Source of the DNA: Bog-473 sp963744225
GTDB taxonomy: Bacteria; Actinomycetota; Acidimicrobiia; Acidimicrobiales; RAAP-2
Assembly (NCBI GenBank): GCA_963744225.1
Contig: CAVUSV010000001.1
Location: 62,001 to 126,000, forward strand
Length of the DNA stretch: 64,000 nt
Direction of reading: 5' to 3'
The notes beneath the pieces are model-generated. The model did not search any database. It was not told where the DNA came from and saw only the letters and a program-made list of their open reading frames with translations. Both the position numbers and the translations under genes were made by a program. Positions 45,577-53,276 of this stretch are shown piece after piece. Within the stretch, counting starts at the first letter, position 1. Every line of letters begins with the position of its first letter.

Positions 45577-46083
45577 CTATAACGCGAGTCCGCACCTGAG
45601 CGCGGCAGCGTCGTGCGCCGTGAATCTGTGGCTGTATCCGCGCCGATGTGACATTCCGACAATCGCTTTGCCACTACAGACGGAGGGCACAGCAAGGTGC
45701 CATGAGGAGTCAGTGCGATCCCACTTGGCCGTTGGAAGGTCGTCGTCGAAGGCACGCTGTGCAACTTGAGGCAACGCTTCGTAGCCCACCCCCAGGACGT
45801 CGGGGCAGCGTTGAGGAGTCGGATCGGTAGAGGCCGATTCCTTCCAAGAACTGAGGACTTCCAGGTCAACCGCAGCGTTGTCGACAGCGCAGGCCCGTCG
45901 AGAGGGGTGCGGAGTGTGAACCGACTCGTTGCCGAGTTGAAGTTCGATGATCAGGCTGGCGCCCTCAATCTCTTGGAATTCAGCCCGCACCGGTAGCCCT
46001 ACCGCTGACAACACCGAACACGCGATGTCAATGGCGTGAGCCGCGTCGATGGTGGCAACTCGGAGTTTGTCGGTAGCGGTCAT
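45577..46083 (-). CDS. Hypothetical protein
   Basis: 168 residues from ATG 46083 (MTATDKLRVATIDAAHAIDI), preceded by GGGAGGTGC. The N-terminal half ACSVLSAVGLPVRAEFQEIEGASLIIELQLG looks like an alpha-beta domain; the C-terminal half has YEALPQVAQRAFDDDLPTAK and GMSHRRGYSHRFTAHDAAALR. No family recognised. An alternative in-frame start lies 12 bp upstream. Confidence 0.5.
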   Translation of the reverse strand: MTATDKLRVATIDAAHAIDIACSVLSAVGLPVRAEFQEIEGASLIIELQLGNESVHTPHPSRRACAVDNAAVDLEVLSSWKESASTDPTPQRCPDVLGVGYEALPQVAQRAFDDDLPTAKWDRTDSSWHLAVPSVCSGKAIVGMSHRRGYSHRFTAHDAAALRCGLAL

Positions 46084-46241
46084 TGCACCTCCCATTGTGC
46101 GGAACGACCCCGTCTCCAGAAGACGGGGCCGCTCACATCACCCCGCCTCGTGACTGACGTAGGTGCGTCTCTACTTATGCCCCGTCGCTTGCGTGTTATT
46201 CAATGACCACTAGAAACAGGCGTCGTCAGTACCCAAACGTA

Positions 46242-46273
46242 GAACGGCCCCGCACCAACGTGCGGGGCCGTTC
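46242..46273. terminator. Strong hairpin, possible terminator
   Basis: Perfect 14-bp GC-rich stem with a CAAC tetraloop followed by TTCCCTACC; only a short T run, so terminator function is unproven. Confidence 0.45.
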
Positions 46274-46391
46274 CCTACCATCCGGGCAGTTTGCGATGTG
46301 GTAGCCCGGCTGGGATGAGGTCTATATACCGCGATTCAACCCCAGATAAACAAGGACGAATCGCCACCCCCGACCGTTTGGCGAGCGACCT

Positions 46392-46420
46392 AGACCCGGC
46401 GAACTGGGGCAGGGTCGGTT
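46392..46420 (+). repeat. Palindromic repeat, right half
   Basis: GACCCGGCG, AACT, GGGGCAGGGTC. Ends near the 3' end of the SnoaL-like gene on the minus strand. Confidence 0.6.
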
Positions 46421-46425
46421 GCGGA

Positions 46426-46752
46426 TCAGGGTGCGATTTCGAGTCGCTCAATTAGATCTTGGGACAGCGTGAAACGGAAACGAAGCTCCGCGCTTCCGCC
46501 AGGAAAGTTGCCGTCCAAGCGGCACGAGGCAACATAGGTCTCGCCACCCGTCGCTTCGATTCCAAAGAGAGTGACCGTGTACTGGTACTGCGAGGCCGGT
46601 CCCAGTTGCCACGCTCGGATGTCTGCCGACCCGCGCCAGGTGCGACCATCATCGAGGACCACGGCATCGCTCGCAAACAGTGCGACGATTCCTTCGACGT
46701 CACGCCGAGAATCGCTCTCAAAGTAGCGTTCGATGGCAGGCGGAGCTTCCAT
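46426..46752 (-). CDS. SnoaL-like / NTF2-fold protein
   Basis: 108 residues, MEAPPAIERYFESDSRRDVEG then IVALFASDAVVLDDGRTWRGSADIRAWQ, the usual SnoaL-like cone fold, with strands YQYTVTLFGIEATGGETYVASCRLDGNF and ELRFRFTLSQDLIERLEI. Complete and intact. This fold hosts isomerases, dehydratases and proteins of unknown role, so activity cannot be predicted. Flanked by a half repeat at its 3' end. Confidence 0.83.
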   Translation of the reverse strand: MEAPPAIERYFESDSRRDVEGIVALFASDAVVLDDGRTWRGSADIRAWQLGPASQYQYTVTLFGIEATGGETYVASCRLDGNFPGGSAELRFRFTLSQDLIERLEIAP

Positions 46753-46865
46753 TCTTCAGGCTCGCAATCCGGTCAGTTCTCTCTAGAGACAAAGTATAAG
46801 GGTGGCGCGATCTCGGCGGTGGGGGACAGTTAGTTCTCCCGTCCTCTGCTTGACAGACTTGACGG

Positions 46866-47153
46866 GTGGCCGAAGTAGACCCGATTGACGACAGCCGGAC
46901 CCGCTGGGTTTTGCAGTGGTTCCGGTTCGACCCAGAGCGAAATGAGCGCCGCAACGTGACGGTTGCCGCCTACGACCGGAAGCGGGAATTCGATCGGGAG
47001 TTCCGCAAGCTCCAAACTCAGCTCGAAGCCCTGAAGTCGGATGGGCTTTCCGAAGAAGTCGAGCACATCTCCGGCGTCAAACATGAAAAGGGCTACCTGG
47101 CGAGCATCAGGGAGATCCGAAAGAGCGATCGGCGGAATCGACAGAAGGGGTAG
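46866..47153 (+). CDS. Conserved hypothetical protein
   Basis: 95 residues from GTG 46866: AEVDPIDDSRTRWVLQWFRF then DPERNERRNVTVAAYDRKREFDREFRKLQTQLEALKSDG, probably an alpha-beta fold with a long charged helix, ending IREIRKSDRRNRQKG. No named family. It ends a few bases before the left end of a repeat copy. Confidence 0.55.
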   Translation: MAEVDPIDDSRTRWVLQWFRFDPERNERRNVTVAAYDRKREFDREFRKLQTQLEALKSDGLSEEVEHISGVKHEKGYLASIREIRKSDRRNRQKG

Positions 47154-47212
47154 GGCTGTCTGGCTCGATCGCTGGCCCCGGGCCGGCGTACGGGGCATTT
47201 AGCCCCAACGGA
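47150..47212 (+). repeat. Palindromic repeat copy, variant core
   Basis: GGGCTGTCTGGC, GGCCCCGGGCCGGCG, TAC, GGGGCATTTAGCCCC. The outer GGGCT and AGCCC are complementary. The GTGCCGAA core is not recognisable. Confidence 0.5.
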
Positions 47213-47225
47213 CTCAGTCTCGGCT

Positions 47226-47513
47226 TTATTGAGCGGCCGCCCGCAGGCGGCGAACCTCTGAAATCAACGCTGGAACGTCCTGTCGGGAGTGAGCAATGAA
47301 CTCAATGTCCTGCCACGGAACTGGAACCTGGGTAGCGCCAAGGTAATGATGCACGTACATGTCAGGTTGGGAATCATCCAGCCCGCCGATCCGGATGAAG
47401 TCCTCGTCATTTGGGTTGCGGTCGCTGAAGATAAATGGCTCCCACGGAGCGGCGGTTGCCGCCGCAGCCCGATTCTCGATCGCATCAAGGTCAGGGTCGG
47501 TCAGCTCGGTCAT
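47226..47513 (-). CDS. Phage-type conserved hypothetical protein
   Basis: 95 residues, MTELTDPDLDAIENRAAAAT, then APWEPFIFSDRN, and the recurrent ending IEFIAHSRQDVPALISEVRRLRA, a motif common in phage and mobile-element proteins of unknown function. Intact, stand-alone, on the minus strand between repeat copies. Confidence 0.65.
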   Translation of the reverse strand: MTELTDPDLDAIENRAAAATAAPWEPFIFSDRNPNDEDFIRIGGLDDSQPDMYVHHYLGATQVPVPWQDIEFIAHSRQDVPALISEVRRLRAAAQ

Positions 47514-47729
47514 GGCTCAAACGTACCCCTGCCCCGAAAAGTCTGAAGCGCCAAAATGGCCCGCGTCCCGATTGGCATATGGGGATAGAAGCGCCCCGGG
47601 ATCGCTCGTTGCGAGCAGTTGGACGGTGCCGTCAGCACTCCCCGCTAGGGGCGGACAGCGCCGTTGGCGACTGGTTAGATACGCGTGATTAGGGTGTACG
47701 CCAAAGCGCGCGCCCATTAAGGAGGGGAC

Positions 47730-48122
47730 ATGGAACGCACCGATGTCAACCCATGGGAGTGGTCTAAGGCCTTCGGATTCTCACAAGCTGTTGAGCTGAC
47801 CGATGTCGACCGAATCCTGGTCTGTTCGGGTCAGACGGCGACTGGGCCTGACGGCTCGCCCCCCGACACGTCCGATATGGGCGAACAAGTACGAACCGCT
47901 CTGGCGAACATTGGACAAGTTCTTGAAACATCTGGCATGAGCTTCGCCGATGTGATTAAGACGACCATCTACACGACCGATGTCGATGCCCTCTTGGGTG
48001 TCTACGGAGCCGAGATCCAGTCAGTCCAAGGCTCCAACCTTCCAGCCAGCACGCTCGTAGGTGTCACTCGCCTCGCCTTTCCCGAGTTGAAGGTCGAGAT
48101 CGAGGTCATCGCTGCGCGTTAG
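47730..48122 (+). CDS. RidA/YjgF family protein
   Basis: 130 residues. RidA proteins deaminate reactive enamines or imines. Motifs: FSQAVELTDVDRILVCSGQTATGPDGS, then QVRTALANIGQVLETSGMSFADVIKTTIYTTDV and the C-terminal STLVGVTRLAFPELKVEIEVIA; the conserved arginine of true RidA enzymes (usually in the P-x-R-x-x-x segment) is replaced by TLVGVTRLA with R shifted, so deaminase activity is plausible but not certain. AAGGAGG ribosome binding site. Followed by a repeat copy. Confidence 0.88.
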   Translation: MERTDVNPWEWSKAFGFSQAVELTDVDRILVCSGQTATGPDGSPPDTSDMGEQVRTALANIGQVLETSGMSFADVIKTTIYTTDVDALLGVYGAEIQSVQGSNLPASTLVGVTRLAFPELKVEIEVIAAR

Positions 48123-48155
48123 GACGCCCTCCACAAGGGGACTTCCTTTGCTCGC

Positions 48156-48213
48156 GGGACTATCCCCGTTGTGGCGCAGGGTGCGCACCGTCCCGGCGTA
48201 CTGGGCTATCCCT
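48156..48213 (+). repeat. Palindromic repeat copy
   Basis: GGGACTATCCCCGTTGTGGC, then GCACCGTCCCGGCG, TACT, GGGCTATCCC. Starts 33 bp after the RidA stop. Confidence 0.75.
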
Positions 48214-48266
48214 GCGTCCCGTCCACAATGTGTGGTGCAAGTGTAGGCAGTGGGTCCTCGGGGTAG

Positions 48267-48575
48267 GTGGCCAATGTGCCGTTCACCAAGAAGTATGGCT
48301 GGAAGGCCATCACCATCGGTCTGGGAGCCCTGACCGGGTTTGTCACGAAACGTGTCCTCGAGTTCATCTGGAAGGCGCTGCGCGGAGCGACGCCGCCGAA
48401 GGTGGCCGCAGACCGCCGCTCCTCGTGGGCGGACGCCCTGAGTTGGGCAGTCGCAACCGGTGTCGGTGTCGGGGTGGCGCGGCTTCTAGCGATGCGCTCC
48501 GCTGCAGTGCTATGGGAGGCGGCTGTTCATGAACCACCGCCCGAACCCGGGCTCGACGAGTCCACTGCGGCGTAG
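48267..48575 (+). CDS. DUF4235-like small membrane protein
   Basis: 102 residues. KKYGWKAITIGLGALTGFVTKRVLEFIWKALRG is a first membrane/amphipathic segment and SWADALSWAVATGVGVGVARLLAMRSAAVLW a second, with the spacing of DUF4235 proteins found in Actinobacteria. Function unknown. GTG at 48267 used; a GTG two codons later (VPFTKK) is equally possible. Confidence 0.72.
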   Translation: MANVPFTKKYGWKAITIGLGALTGFVTKRVLEFIWKALRGATPPKVAADRRSSWADALSWAVATGVGVGVARLLAMRSAAVLWEAAVHEPPPEPGLDESTAA

Positions 48576-48792
48576 CAAGTCAGCCCCATCTCGGCGCCCC
48601 GCCTACTTCGTGATGACCATGTGACCCGACTCAGGGCGCGGGCGGTGGGTACGAGGCGATCTAACCCCGTTTTCCGTGGCACCGACTTTGACATCTTCCC
48701 GGCGTTATGGGCTAGCCCGACGCCGGTTGACCGCCGTTAGCCGGCGGAGTATCCCTATTCTCAGGTGGACGCTGCGCAACCGGGAGGTAGTC

Positions 48793-49425
48793 ATGGTTCG
48801 ACGGATACTCATCGGGGTTGCGCTGACACTCACTTCATGTGCCGCGATACCGATCGCACTCGGTCCGGCCAGCGCTCCGGCCGGTGCTAGCCCTGCCACG
48901 GCGGTCCAACAGTGCAAGAACGGTGGCTGGCAGACGCTCACTGACGCGTCGGGGCAGCCATTTCGGAACCAAGGTCAGTGCTCCAGTTATTTCATCCATA
49001 ACCCGGCCGGCCTCGCCGACCTGGCTGGTTCATTCTCCGGCACGACGTCGTTCTCGGGTGGGACTGGTGGTTGCGCCGCTATAGAGCAGGTCTTCGACGC
49101 GACCTATCCAGGAACCTCGGCCGTAGGATCGGTGACGCTTCACCTGGACGGGTGCGTCCTCCTGAATTCGATCCCACTGACCCTCCCACTTACCTACGCC
49201 GGAACATTTGCCATCGCGACGAGCGCAGGCACTCTGACGGGCAATGCGGCCGGACCGATCAATAACCTGCCGGCCAATCAAAGCCTTCCCGTCGACTTCG
49301 AGTTGACGCTCACCGTTCTCTCAGGGAGCGGGGCCTTCGCCGGGACGACAGGTCTGATCCATTTGTCGGTGCTGTGGCCGCCGCCCTACGGAACTCAGGT
49401 TTCCGGGTCGGTCAGCGTGCCGTAG
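48793..49425 (+). CDS. Secreted protein, paralogue of the one at 44709
   Basis: 210 residues. Signal peptide MVRRILIGVALTLTSCAAIP, then PATAVQQCKNGGWQ and the blocks TLTDASGQPFRNQGQC, YFIHNP, ADLAGSFSGTTSF and TYPGTSAVGSVTLHLDGC shared with the protein at 44709-45335, while loops in the second half differ. The sequence immediately before the start (GTCATGGTTCGACG) is also shared. Function unknown. Confidence 0.75.
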   Translation: MVRRILIGVALTLTSCAAIPIALGPASAPAGASPATAVQQCKNGGWQTLTDASGQPFRNQGQCSSYFIHNPAGLADLAGSFSGTTSFSGGTGGCAAIEQVFDATYPGTSAVGSVTLHLDGCVLLNSIPLTLPLTYAGTFAIATSAGTLTGNAAGPINNLPANQSLPVDFELTLTVLSGSGAFAGTTGLIHLSVLWPPPYGTQVSGSVSVP

Positions 49426-49436
49426 GCGAGCGCCGA

Positions 49437-49460
49437 CCGAAGGCACCCCTATCCGGTGCG
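49437..49460 (+). repeat. Palindromic repeat, left part interrupted by IS30
   Basis: AGGCACCCCTATCCGGTGCG directly before the IS30 left end. The matching right part GGCGTACGGGGGCAGTCC lies at 50690-50707, just past the IS. Confidence 0.5.
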
Positions 49461-49462
49461 TG

Positions 49463-50682
49463 CTCAAGGGATCAACGCAACAGCCTCGGCGAACGCCTGA
49501 GATGGTGTCATCCAGCCGAGTGTCTGTCGAGGGCGCCGGTTGAGTGAACGTGCAATGGCGTTGAGCTGCTGCTGTGAGTACAAGGACAGGTCAGCGTTCT
49601 TTGGCAGGTATTGGCGCAGCAGGCCGTTGGTGTTCTCGTTGGTGCCGCGCTGCCAAGGGCTCTTGGGGTCGCAGAAGTAGACGGCGACACCGGTGTCGAC
49701 GCTAAAGCGCACGTGCTCGGCCATTTCCTTGCCCTGATCCCAGGTGAGCGAACGCCGGAGGTTCGCCGGCAGGGTCAGGATTCTCTTGGCTAAGGCGATG
49801 CGCACGGCCTCGGCCCCGTATCCGTTGGGGAGCTTGCACAACATGACGTAGCGGCTGTGGCGCTCGACCAAGGTGGCGATGGCGGTCATCTTCTTGCCGA
49901 AGATGAGGTCTCCCTCCCAGTGGCCGGGCACAGCCCGATCGGCCACCTCGGCCGGGCGTTCGGAGATCATCACCATGTCTTTGATCTTCCCCGCCCCGAC
50001 ATGACTGGCCTTGGTGTAGGCCTTGGCCCGTCGCATGGCCCGGCCACTGCGCAGACAAACATGGAGCTCTTTGCGCAGGGCGCCCTTTCCTTGGACGAAG
50101 AGCGACTGGTAGATGGTCTCGTGGGACACCTGCATCTCCGGCTCGTGGGGATGGGCATCAGCCAACCACGAAGAGATCTGCTCGGGTGACCAGTTGTCCT
50201 CGAGCTTGGCTTCGACGGCCCGGCGCAGGCGAGGGCAGCGGGCCATCTTGGTGCGCTTCGGTCGCAGCGCTCGCCGGTCCGCCGCCCGATCGGCGGGCAG
50301 GGCCCGATAGCGCCGCCGGCCGCCGTTAGCGTTGACCTCTCGGCACACCGTCGAGGGCGCTCGGCCCAACTCTGCGGCGATCGCTCGTATCGACCCTCCC
50401 GCCGCCAGGCCGCGCGAAATCTCTTCGTGCTCGGCCAACGTCAGCCGCAGCTCGGAGCGCTCTCTCGGCGTTGGGCGCCTGCCGCCGGCATCGGCGATGA
50501 ACCGTCGGAGCGATGAGTTCTGCCTGCCCAGATGCCGGGCGATGCGCTTGACCGGCACCCCGGCTTCGCGCATCTCCCAGATCGTTCTCCTGTCCTCGGG
50601 TGAGAACCGTGCCATTCGTGGACCTCCTGATCGACGACATCACTGTTCGCCGATCAGGCCGGTGTTGCAATGATCCCTTGAG
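49463..50682 (-). mobile_element. Complete IS30-family insertion sequence
   Basis: About 1220 bp bounded by terminal inverted repeats CTCAAGGGATCAACGCAACA (49463-49482) and TGTTGCAATGATCCCTTGAG (50663-50682), identical at 18 of 20 positions when inverted. It contains one intact transposase gene. It has split one copy of the dispersed palindromic repeat. No target duplication can be defined with confidence because of the repeat context. Confidence 0.92.
49464..50615 (-). CDS. IS30-family transposase
   Basis: 383 residues, intact. N-terminal helix-turn-helix (MARFSPEDRRTIWEMREAGVPVKRIARHLGR), second HTH_38 (LTLAEHEEISRGLAAGGSIRAIAAELGRAPSTVCREVN), then a DDE integrase domain with D in PGHWEGDLIFGK, D in LTWDQGKEM and E in QRGTNENTNGLLRQYLPK. 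Catalyses copy-out/paste-in transposition. The stop codon lies in the left inverted repeat. Because all three acidic residues are present the element may be active. Confidence 0.95.
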   Translation of the reverse strand: MARFSPEDRRTIWEMREAGVPVKRIARHLGRQNSSLRRFIADAGGRRPTPRERSELRLTLAEHEEISRGLAAGGSIRAIAAELGRAPSTVCREVNANGGRRRYRALPADRAADRRALRPKRTKMARCPRLRRAVEAKLEDNWSPEQISSWLADAHPHEPEMQVSHETIYQSLFVQGKGALRKELHVCLRSGRAMRRAKAYTKASHVGAGKIKDMVMISERPAEVADRAVPGHWEGDLIFGKKMTAIATLVERHSRYVMLCKLPNGYGAEAVRIALAKRILTLPANLRRSLTWDQGKEMAEHVRFSVDTGVAVYFCDPKSPWQRGTNENTNGLLRQYLPKNADLSLYSQQQLNAIARSLNRRPRQTLGWMTPSQAFAEAVALIP

Positions 50683-50689
50683 GACACAG

Positions 50690-50707
50690 GCGTACGGGGG
50701 CAGTCCG
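50690..50707 (+). repeat. Palindromic repeat, right part beyond IS30
   Basis: GGCGTACGGGGGCAGTCC, right arm of the copy whose left part precedes the IS30 element. Confidence 0.55.
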
Positions 50708-50741
50708 CCGCCGGTCTCAGCACTCAGTCATCACAGTACGT

Positions 50742-51500
50742 TTGCACTTGATGCCATCTCTTCGTCAGCGTCTGGTCCAAGCGGGCTCGAAATCCCGGTC
50801 GTTGTCCCGAGAACTCAGCCAACGATGGTCGGCCGCTCTCCAGCGGCGAGGTCCAGTTCATCGATTGCTGCGGCGTCTCTACCGGTTCTCTCGGCGCCAC
50901 CCCGTCAGCGTGAACCAATGGGATACACAGTACGCCAGCGACTATGCGGACCGACTCGGCTCCATCAACGAAGTGACCCACCACATGGTCATCTTGGGGT
51001 ATCTGGCCTACGCAGCAAGGGAACCGATGGTCCTCGACGTCGGCTGCGGACACGGCCGGCTTCTGCAACTTCTAGCTGACTTCGGCTTCGCCAAGTACGT
51101 GGGTGTCGACTGGTCGGGTCAGGCGGTCGAGCAGGCGCGGTCACTTTCGATCCCCAATACGCTGTTCGAGGTCGCCGACATGGACCACTGGAACACGAAC
51201 GAACGGTTTGATGCCGTCGTGCTGAACGAAAGTCTCTACTACTCTGCGGTCGATCCACGCGAGATGTTCGAGCGGGCGATCGGGTGGTTGACCGAGGACG
51301 GCGTCTTAATCGTGTCGATGTTCAGGGGTCTTGGCTCTCGCTATATGTGGTCTCGGATCCAATCTGCCGCAGTCGATCAGCTAGCTGCCTGCGCGGTGAA
51401 GGACGGCACGACCGGGAAGGTCTGGGACGTTAAGGCATTGCGACCTCGTCCGGCGAACCTCACGAGCCGAACGGGTGGCCCTCGCTCAGCTGACCCGTAG
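50742..51500 (+). CDS. Class I SAM-dependent methyltransferase
   Basis: Up to 252 residues (TTG 50742; ATG 50751 gives MPSLRQRLVQAG). A basic N-terminal 60 residues precede NQWDTQYASDYADRLGS, SAM motif I PMVLDVGCGHGRLLQLLADFG, motif II KYVGVDWSGQAVEQARSL and the late segment RFDAVVLNESLYYSAVDPREM. The last 20 residues after KVWDVKALRPR lack likeness to the family. Substrate unknown; methyltransferases of this shape often modify cell-surface sugars. Confidence 0.83.
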   Translation: MHLMPSLRQRLVQAGSKSRSLSRELSQRWSAALQRRGPVHRLLRRLYRFSRRHPVSVNQWDTQYASDYADRLGSINEVTHHMVILGYLAYAAREPMVLDVGCGHGRLLQLLADFGFAKYVGVDWSGQAVEQARSLSIPNTLFEVADMDHWNTNERFDAVVLNESLYYSAVDPREMFERAIGWLTEDGVLIVSMFRGLGSRYMWSRIQSAAVDQLAACAVKDGTTGKVWDVKALRPRPANLTSRTGGPRSADP

Positions 51501-51808
51501 GGCGTGTCCGGGGCGCAGGATCAAAGGAGCCCGGTCTATCGAGAGCAAGGAAGCCGACGGTCACTCGTTGAGACAGCAACGGCCTTCGTCGAGTCTATAT
51601 GGACGGATTGCGGACACGACCAGCGTCCCGAACGGGCCTTACACGCTACAAGCAGAGGCTCAGGCTCCGCTCCCAGCGCCTTTGAACCTGCCGATCACGG
51701 TCACAGTGAGCAACGGTTCGGCTAGAGATCACAGAAGTCCGACCACGCGAAACGGAAGTCGGATGAATCCCACATCCGACGTTGAATCGGGAGCACCCTC
51801 CCATCGCG
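51501..51808. other. Gene-poor stretch holding a decayed gene fragment
   Basis: About 300 bp. The only coding-like part is a short plus-strand fragment annotated separately; the rest shows no supportable gene. Confidence 0.4.
51613..51720 (+). pseudogene. Fragment of a secreted Ig-like domain protein
   Basis: Reads DTTSVPNGPYTLQAEAQAPL then NLPITVTVSN, the last strands of an Ig-like or bacterial surface domain of the type DTT-VPNGTYTLQS...ITVTVNN. No start or upstream domain remains, so it is a remnant. It lies between the methyltransferase and PhyH genes. Confidence 0.45.
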
Positions 51809-52918
51809 TCACCGCGACTGGTTCGGAGCGTGCTGACGCGCCCACGCGGCGAACGTGGTGGGAACCCGGCTGCGAATCGAGAGTGGTACCCAGCTCCTAT
51901 AGACGTCGATCAGACGGATCGTGTCAGGGCGAGCTGAGGCGTCGTTCGTCTCCGGCCCTGAGAGCATGTCACTCCAACTGACGTCGATGGAGTACCCGCC
52001 TCCGGCGTAGGGGATCACGCCGGCCTCGGAGAAATCGAAGAACGTGGGCATAACCCCGAGGGGCATCAAATGTGCAATCAGGCTCAGGCGTGTTCTGGTT
52101 GGGTCCTGGATCGGGGCCCCTCCGTGCATGAGGTCGCCGTGCCAGATCAGGACATCACCCTTTTTCGCCATGAACGTCTTGGTTTCGAGCCCGCGCTCTT
52201 CGCACATGCGAAGGGTGGTCTGGAGAACCTTGCCAGCCTCATGATGGTCGCTCTTGTGGCTCTTATGGATTCCGTAGTGCAACTGCTCGGGCAGTCGGTG
52301 GCTCCCAGGGATGAACTGGAACTCTCCGGAGAGCGGCTGCACGTCTTCGAGGGCAACCCAGGACCCCGCCAATGACATCGGCTCGGTCAGCGTCAGCGGT
52401 GCCGTGTCGATGTGCAAGGTCTCCTCGGAGCCCTTTCGCATCGTGAGCGTCTGGAATGTGACGGGTGGCCGCTCATAGATCTGCGTCAAGAAGCGCAGGA
52501 CCCGCCGCGGGAAGATCAGTTCTCCGGCTCGGTCGAACCACAAGTGCAGCGAGCCGACCTTCGCTACCTCGTCATAGAACTTGCGATCCATTGGCAGACC
52601 TTGCTGCTTCCATTGGAGCCAGCACCGATCCGGAGGATCGTCCCACGCGGCCTCGAAGAGGGCCAGGTACTCGTCGATCACAGACTCGTCCGTGGCTCCC
52701 TCCAACACCACGTAGCCGTGGTCGATGTAATGGGCCAGCAGCTCGGCATCAGCCTCGGTGACCTCGCCCCTGGACCGGCGAGCTTCCAGGACCTCGTGAG
52801 CGTCGCTGCGGTCGATCCACAAGCCGCCGTACCGGCTGCGATAGAGCGGCGGCTCTACCTGGCTCCCAGTCCTGACATGTCCGACTTCTCCTGAACCAAG
52901 AGTCGCTTCTGTCTGCAT
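51809..52918 (-). CDS. Phytanoyl-CoA dioxygenase (PhyH) family protein
   Basis: 369 residues from ATG 52918 (MQTEATLGSGEVGHV). Fe(II)/2-oxoglutarate dioxygenase fold: LLAHYIDHGYVVLEGATDES at the start of the domain, TLHIDTAPLTL with the H-x-D iron ligands near residue 180, DVLIWHGDLMHGGAP with the distal histidine, and TRTRLSLIAHL with the arginine for the co-substrate. Intact. The substrate is unknown. The longer open frame upstream runs through a half repeat and an IS remnant and was rejected. Confidence 0.88.
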   Translation of the reverse strand: MQTEATLGSGEVGHVRTGSQVEPPLYRSRYGGLWIDRSDAHEVLEARRSRGEVTEADAELLAHYIDHGYVVLEGATDESVIDEYLALFEAAWDDPPDRCWLQWKQQGLPMDRKFYDEVAKVGSLHLWFDRAGELIFPRRVLRFLTQIYERPPVTFQTLTMRKGSEETLHIDTAPLTLTEPMSLAGSWVALEDVQPLSGEFQFIPGSHRLPEQLHYGIHKSHKSDHHEAGKVLQTTLRMCEERGLETKTFMAKKGDVLIWHGDLMHGGAPIQDPTRTRLSLIAHLMPLGVMPTFFDFSEAGVIPYAGGGYSIDVSWSDMLSGPETNDASARPDTIRLIDVYRSWVPLSIRSRVPTTFAAWARQHAPNQSR

Positions 52919-52975
52919 AACGGCCTGCCTTCCGATGCGCGAATGATATCCCCCCCCCAGACCTGGATGCCGTGC

Positions 52976-52998
52976 GAGGGTGCCCCCGTTGTGCCTCC
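52976..52998 (+). repeat. Palindromic repeat, left half
   Basis: GGGTGCCCCCGTTGTGCC. Its arm is perfectly complementary over 13 bp to the right arm of the copy at 53226-53276 (AACGGGGGCACCC). Confidence 0.7.
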
Positions 52999-53062
52999 CT
53001 ACCGTCCTGATGCGATGAAGGGCGAGGACCTCGGGCACCTCGGTCACCGACCTCAATGGGGT

Positions 53063-53185
53063 GGGCCGATCATCGCCGCCGAACTCATCGGCTACTCGGG
53101 CGACATCGCCCGCTTCGCCAACTGGGACGCCTGTGCCTCCTATAACGGCACGGCTCCCGTGGGGTTCTCCTCGGCCGTCCGCGGG
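53063..53185 (+). pseudogene. Fragment of an IS110-family transposase
   Basis: Reads GPIIAAELIGYSGDIARFAN then WDACASYNGTAPVGFSSAVRG, the C-terminal Transposase_20 segment containing the conserved ASYNGTAP motif of IS110/IS1111 recombinases. The rest of the gene is absent on both sides. It sits between a left-half and a nearly full repeat copy, suggesting that an IS110 element once inserted in the repeat. Confidence 0.8.
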
Positions 53186-53225
53186 CAATATCGCTCTGAC
53201 GGAGGGCCGTGTGGGCCACTCTGCA

Positions 53226-53276
53226 CTGTCCCCATGGTGCCGAACTGCCCCACCGTCCCGGCGAACGGGGGCACCC
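53226..53276 (+). repeat. Palindromic repeat copy, closest to consensus
   Basis: GTCCCCATGGTGCCGAAC, TGCCCCACC, GTCCCGGCG, AAC, GGGGGCACCC. The left arm is GTCCCC and matches its own right arm less well than the half copy at 52976 does. Confidence 0.8.

Larger units (their letters stand above)
46096..46425. other. Intergenic region with two strong hairpins and a half repeat
   Basis: No gene. Hairpin 1: CCCCGTCT (46108-46115) / AGACGGGG (46121-46128), 5-nt loop. Hairpin 2: GAACGGCCCCGCAC (46242-46255), loop CAAC, GTGCGGGGCCGTTC (46260-46273), a perfect 14-bp stem. About 110 bp separates them. They may delimit a small RNA or be terminators. Confidence 0.5.

Noticed and set aside
51809..53188. 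459-residue version of the PhyH protein
   Set aside because: The first 90 residues are antisense to a half repeat and to the IS110 fragment; the ATG at 52918 fits the family.
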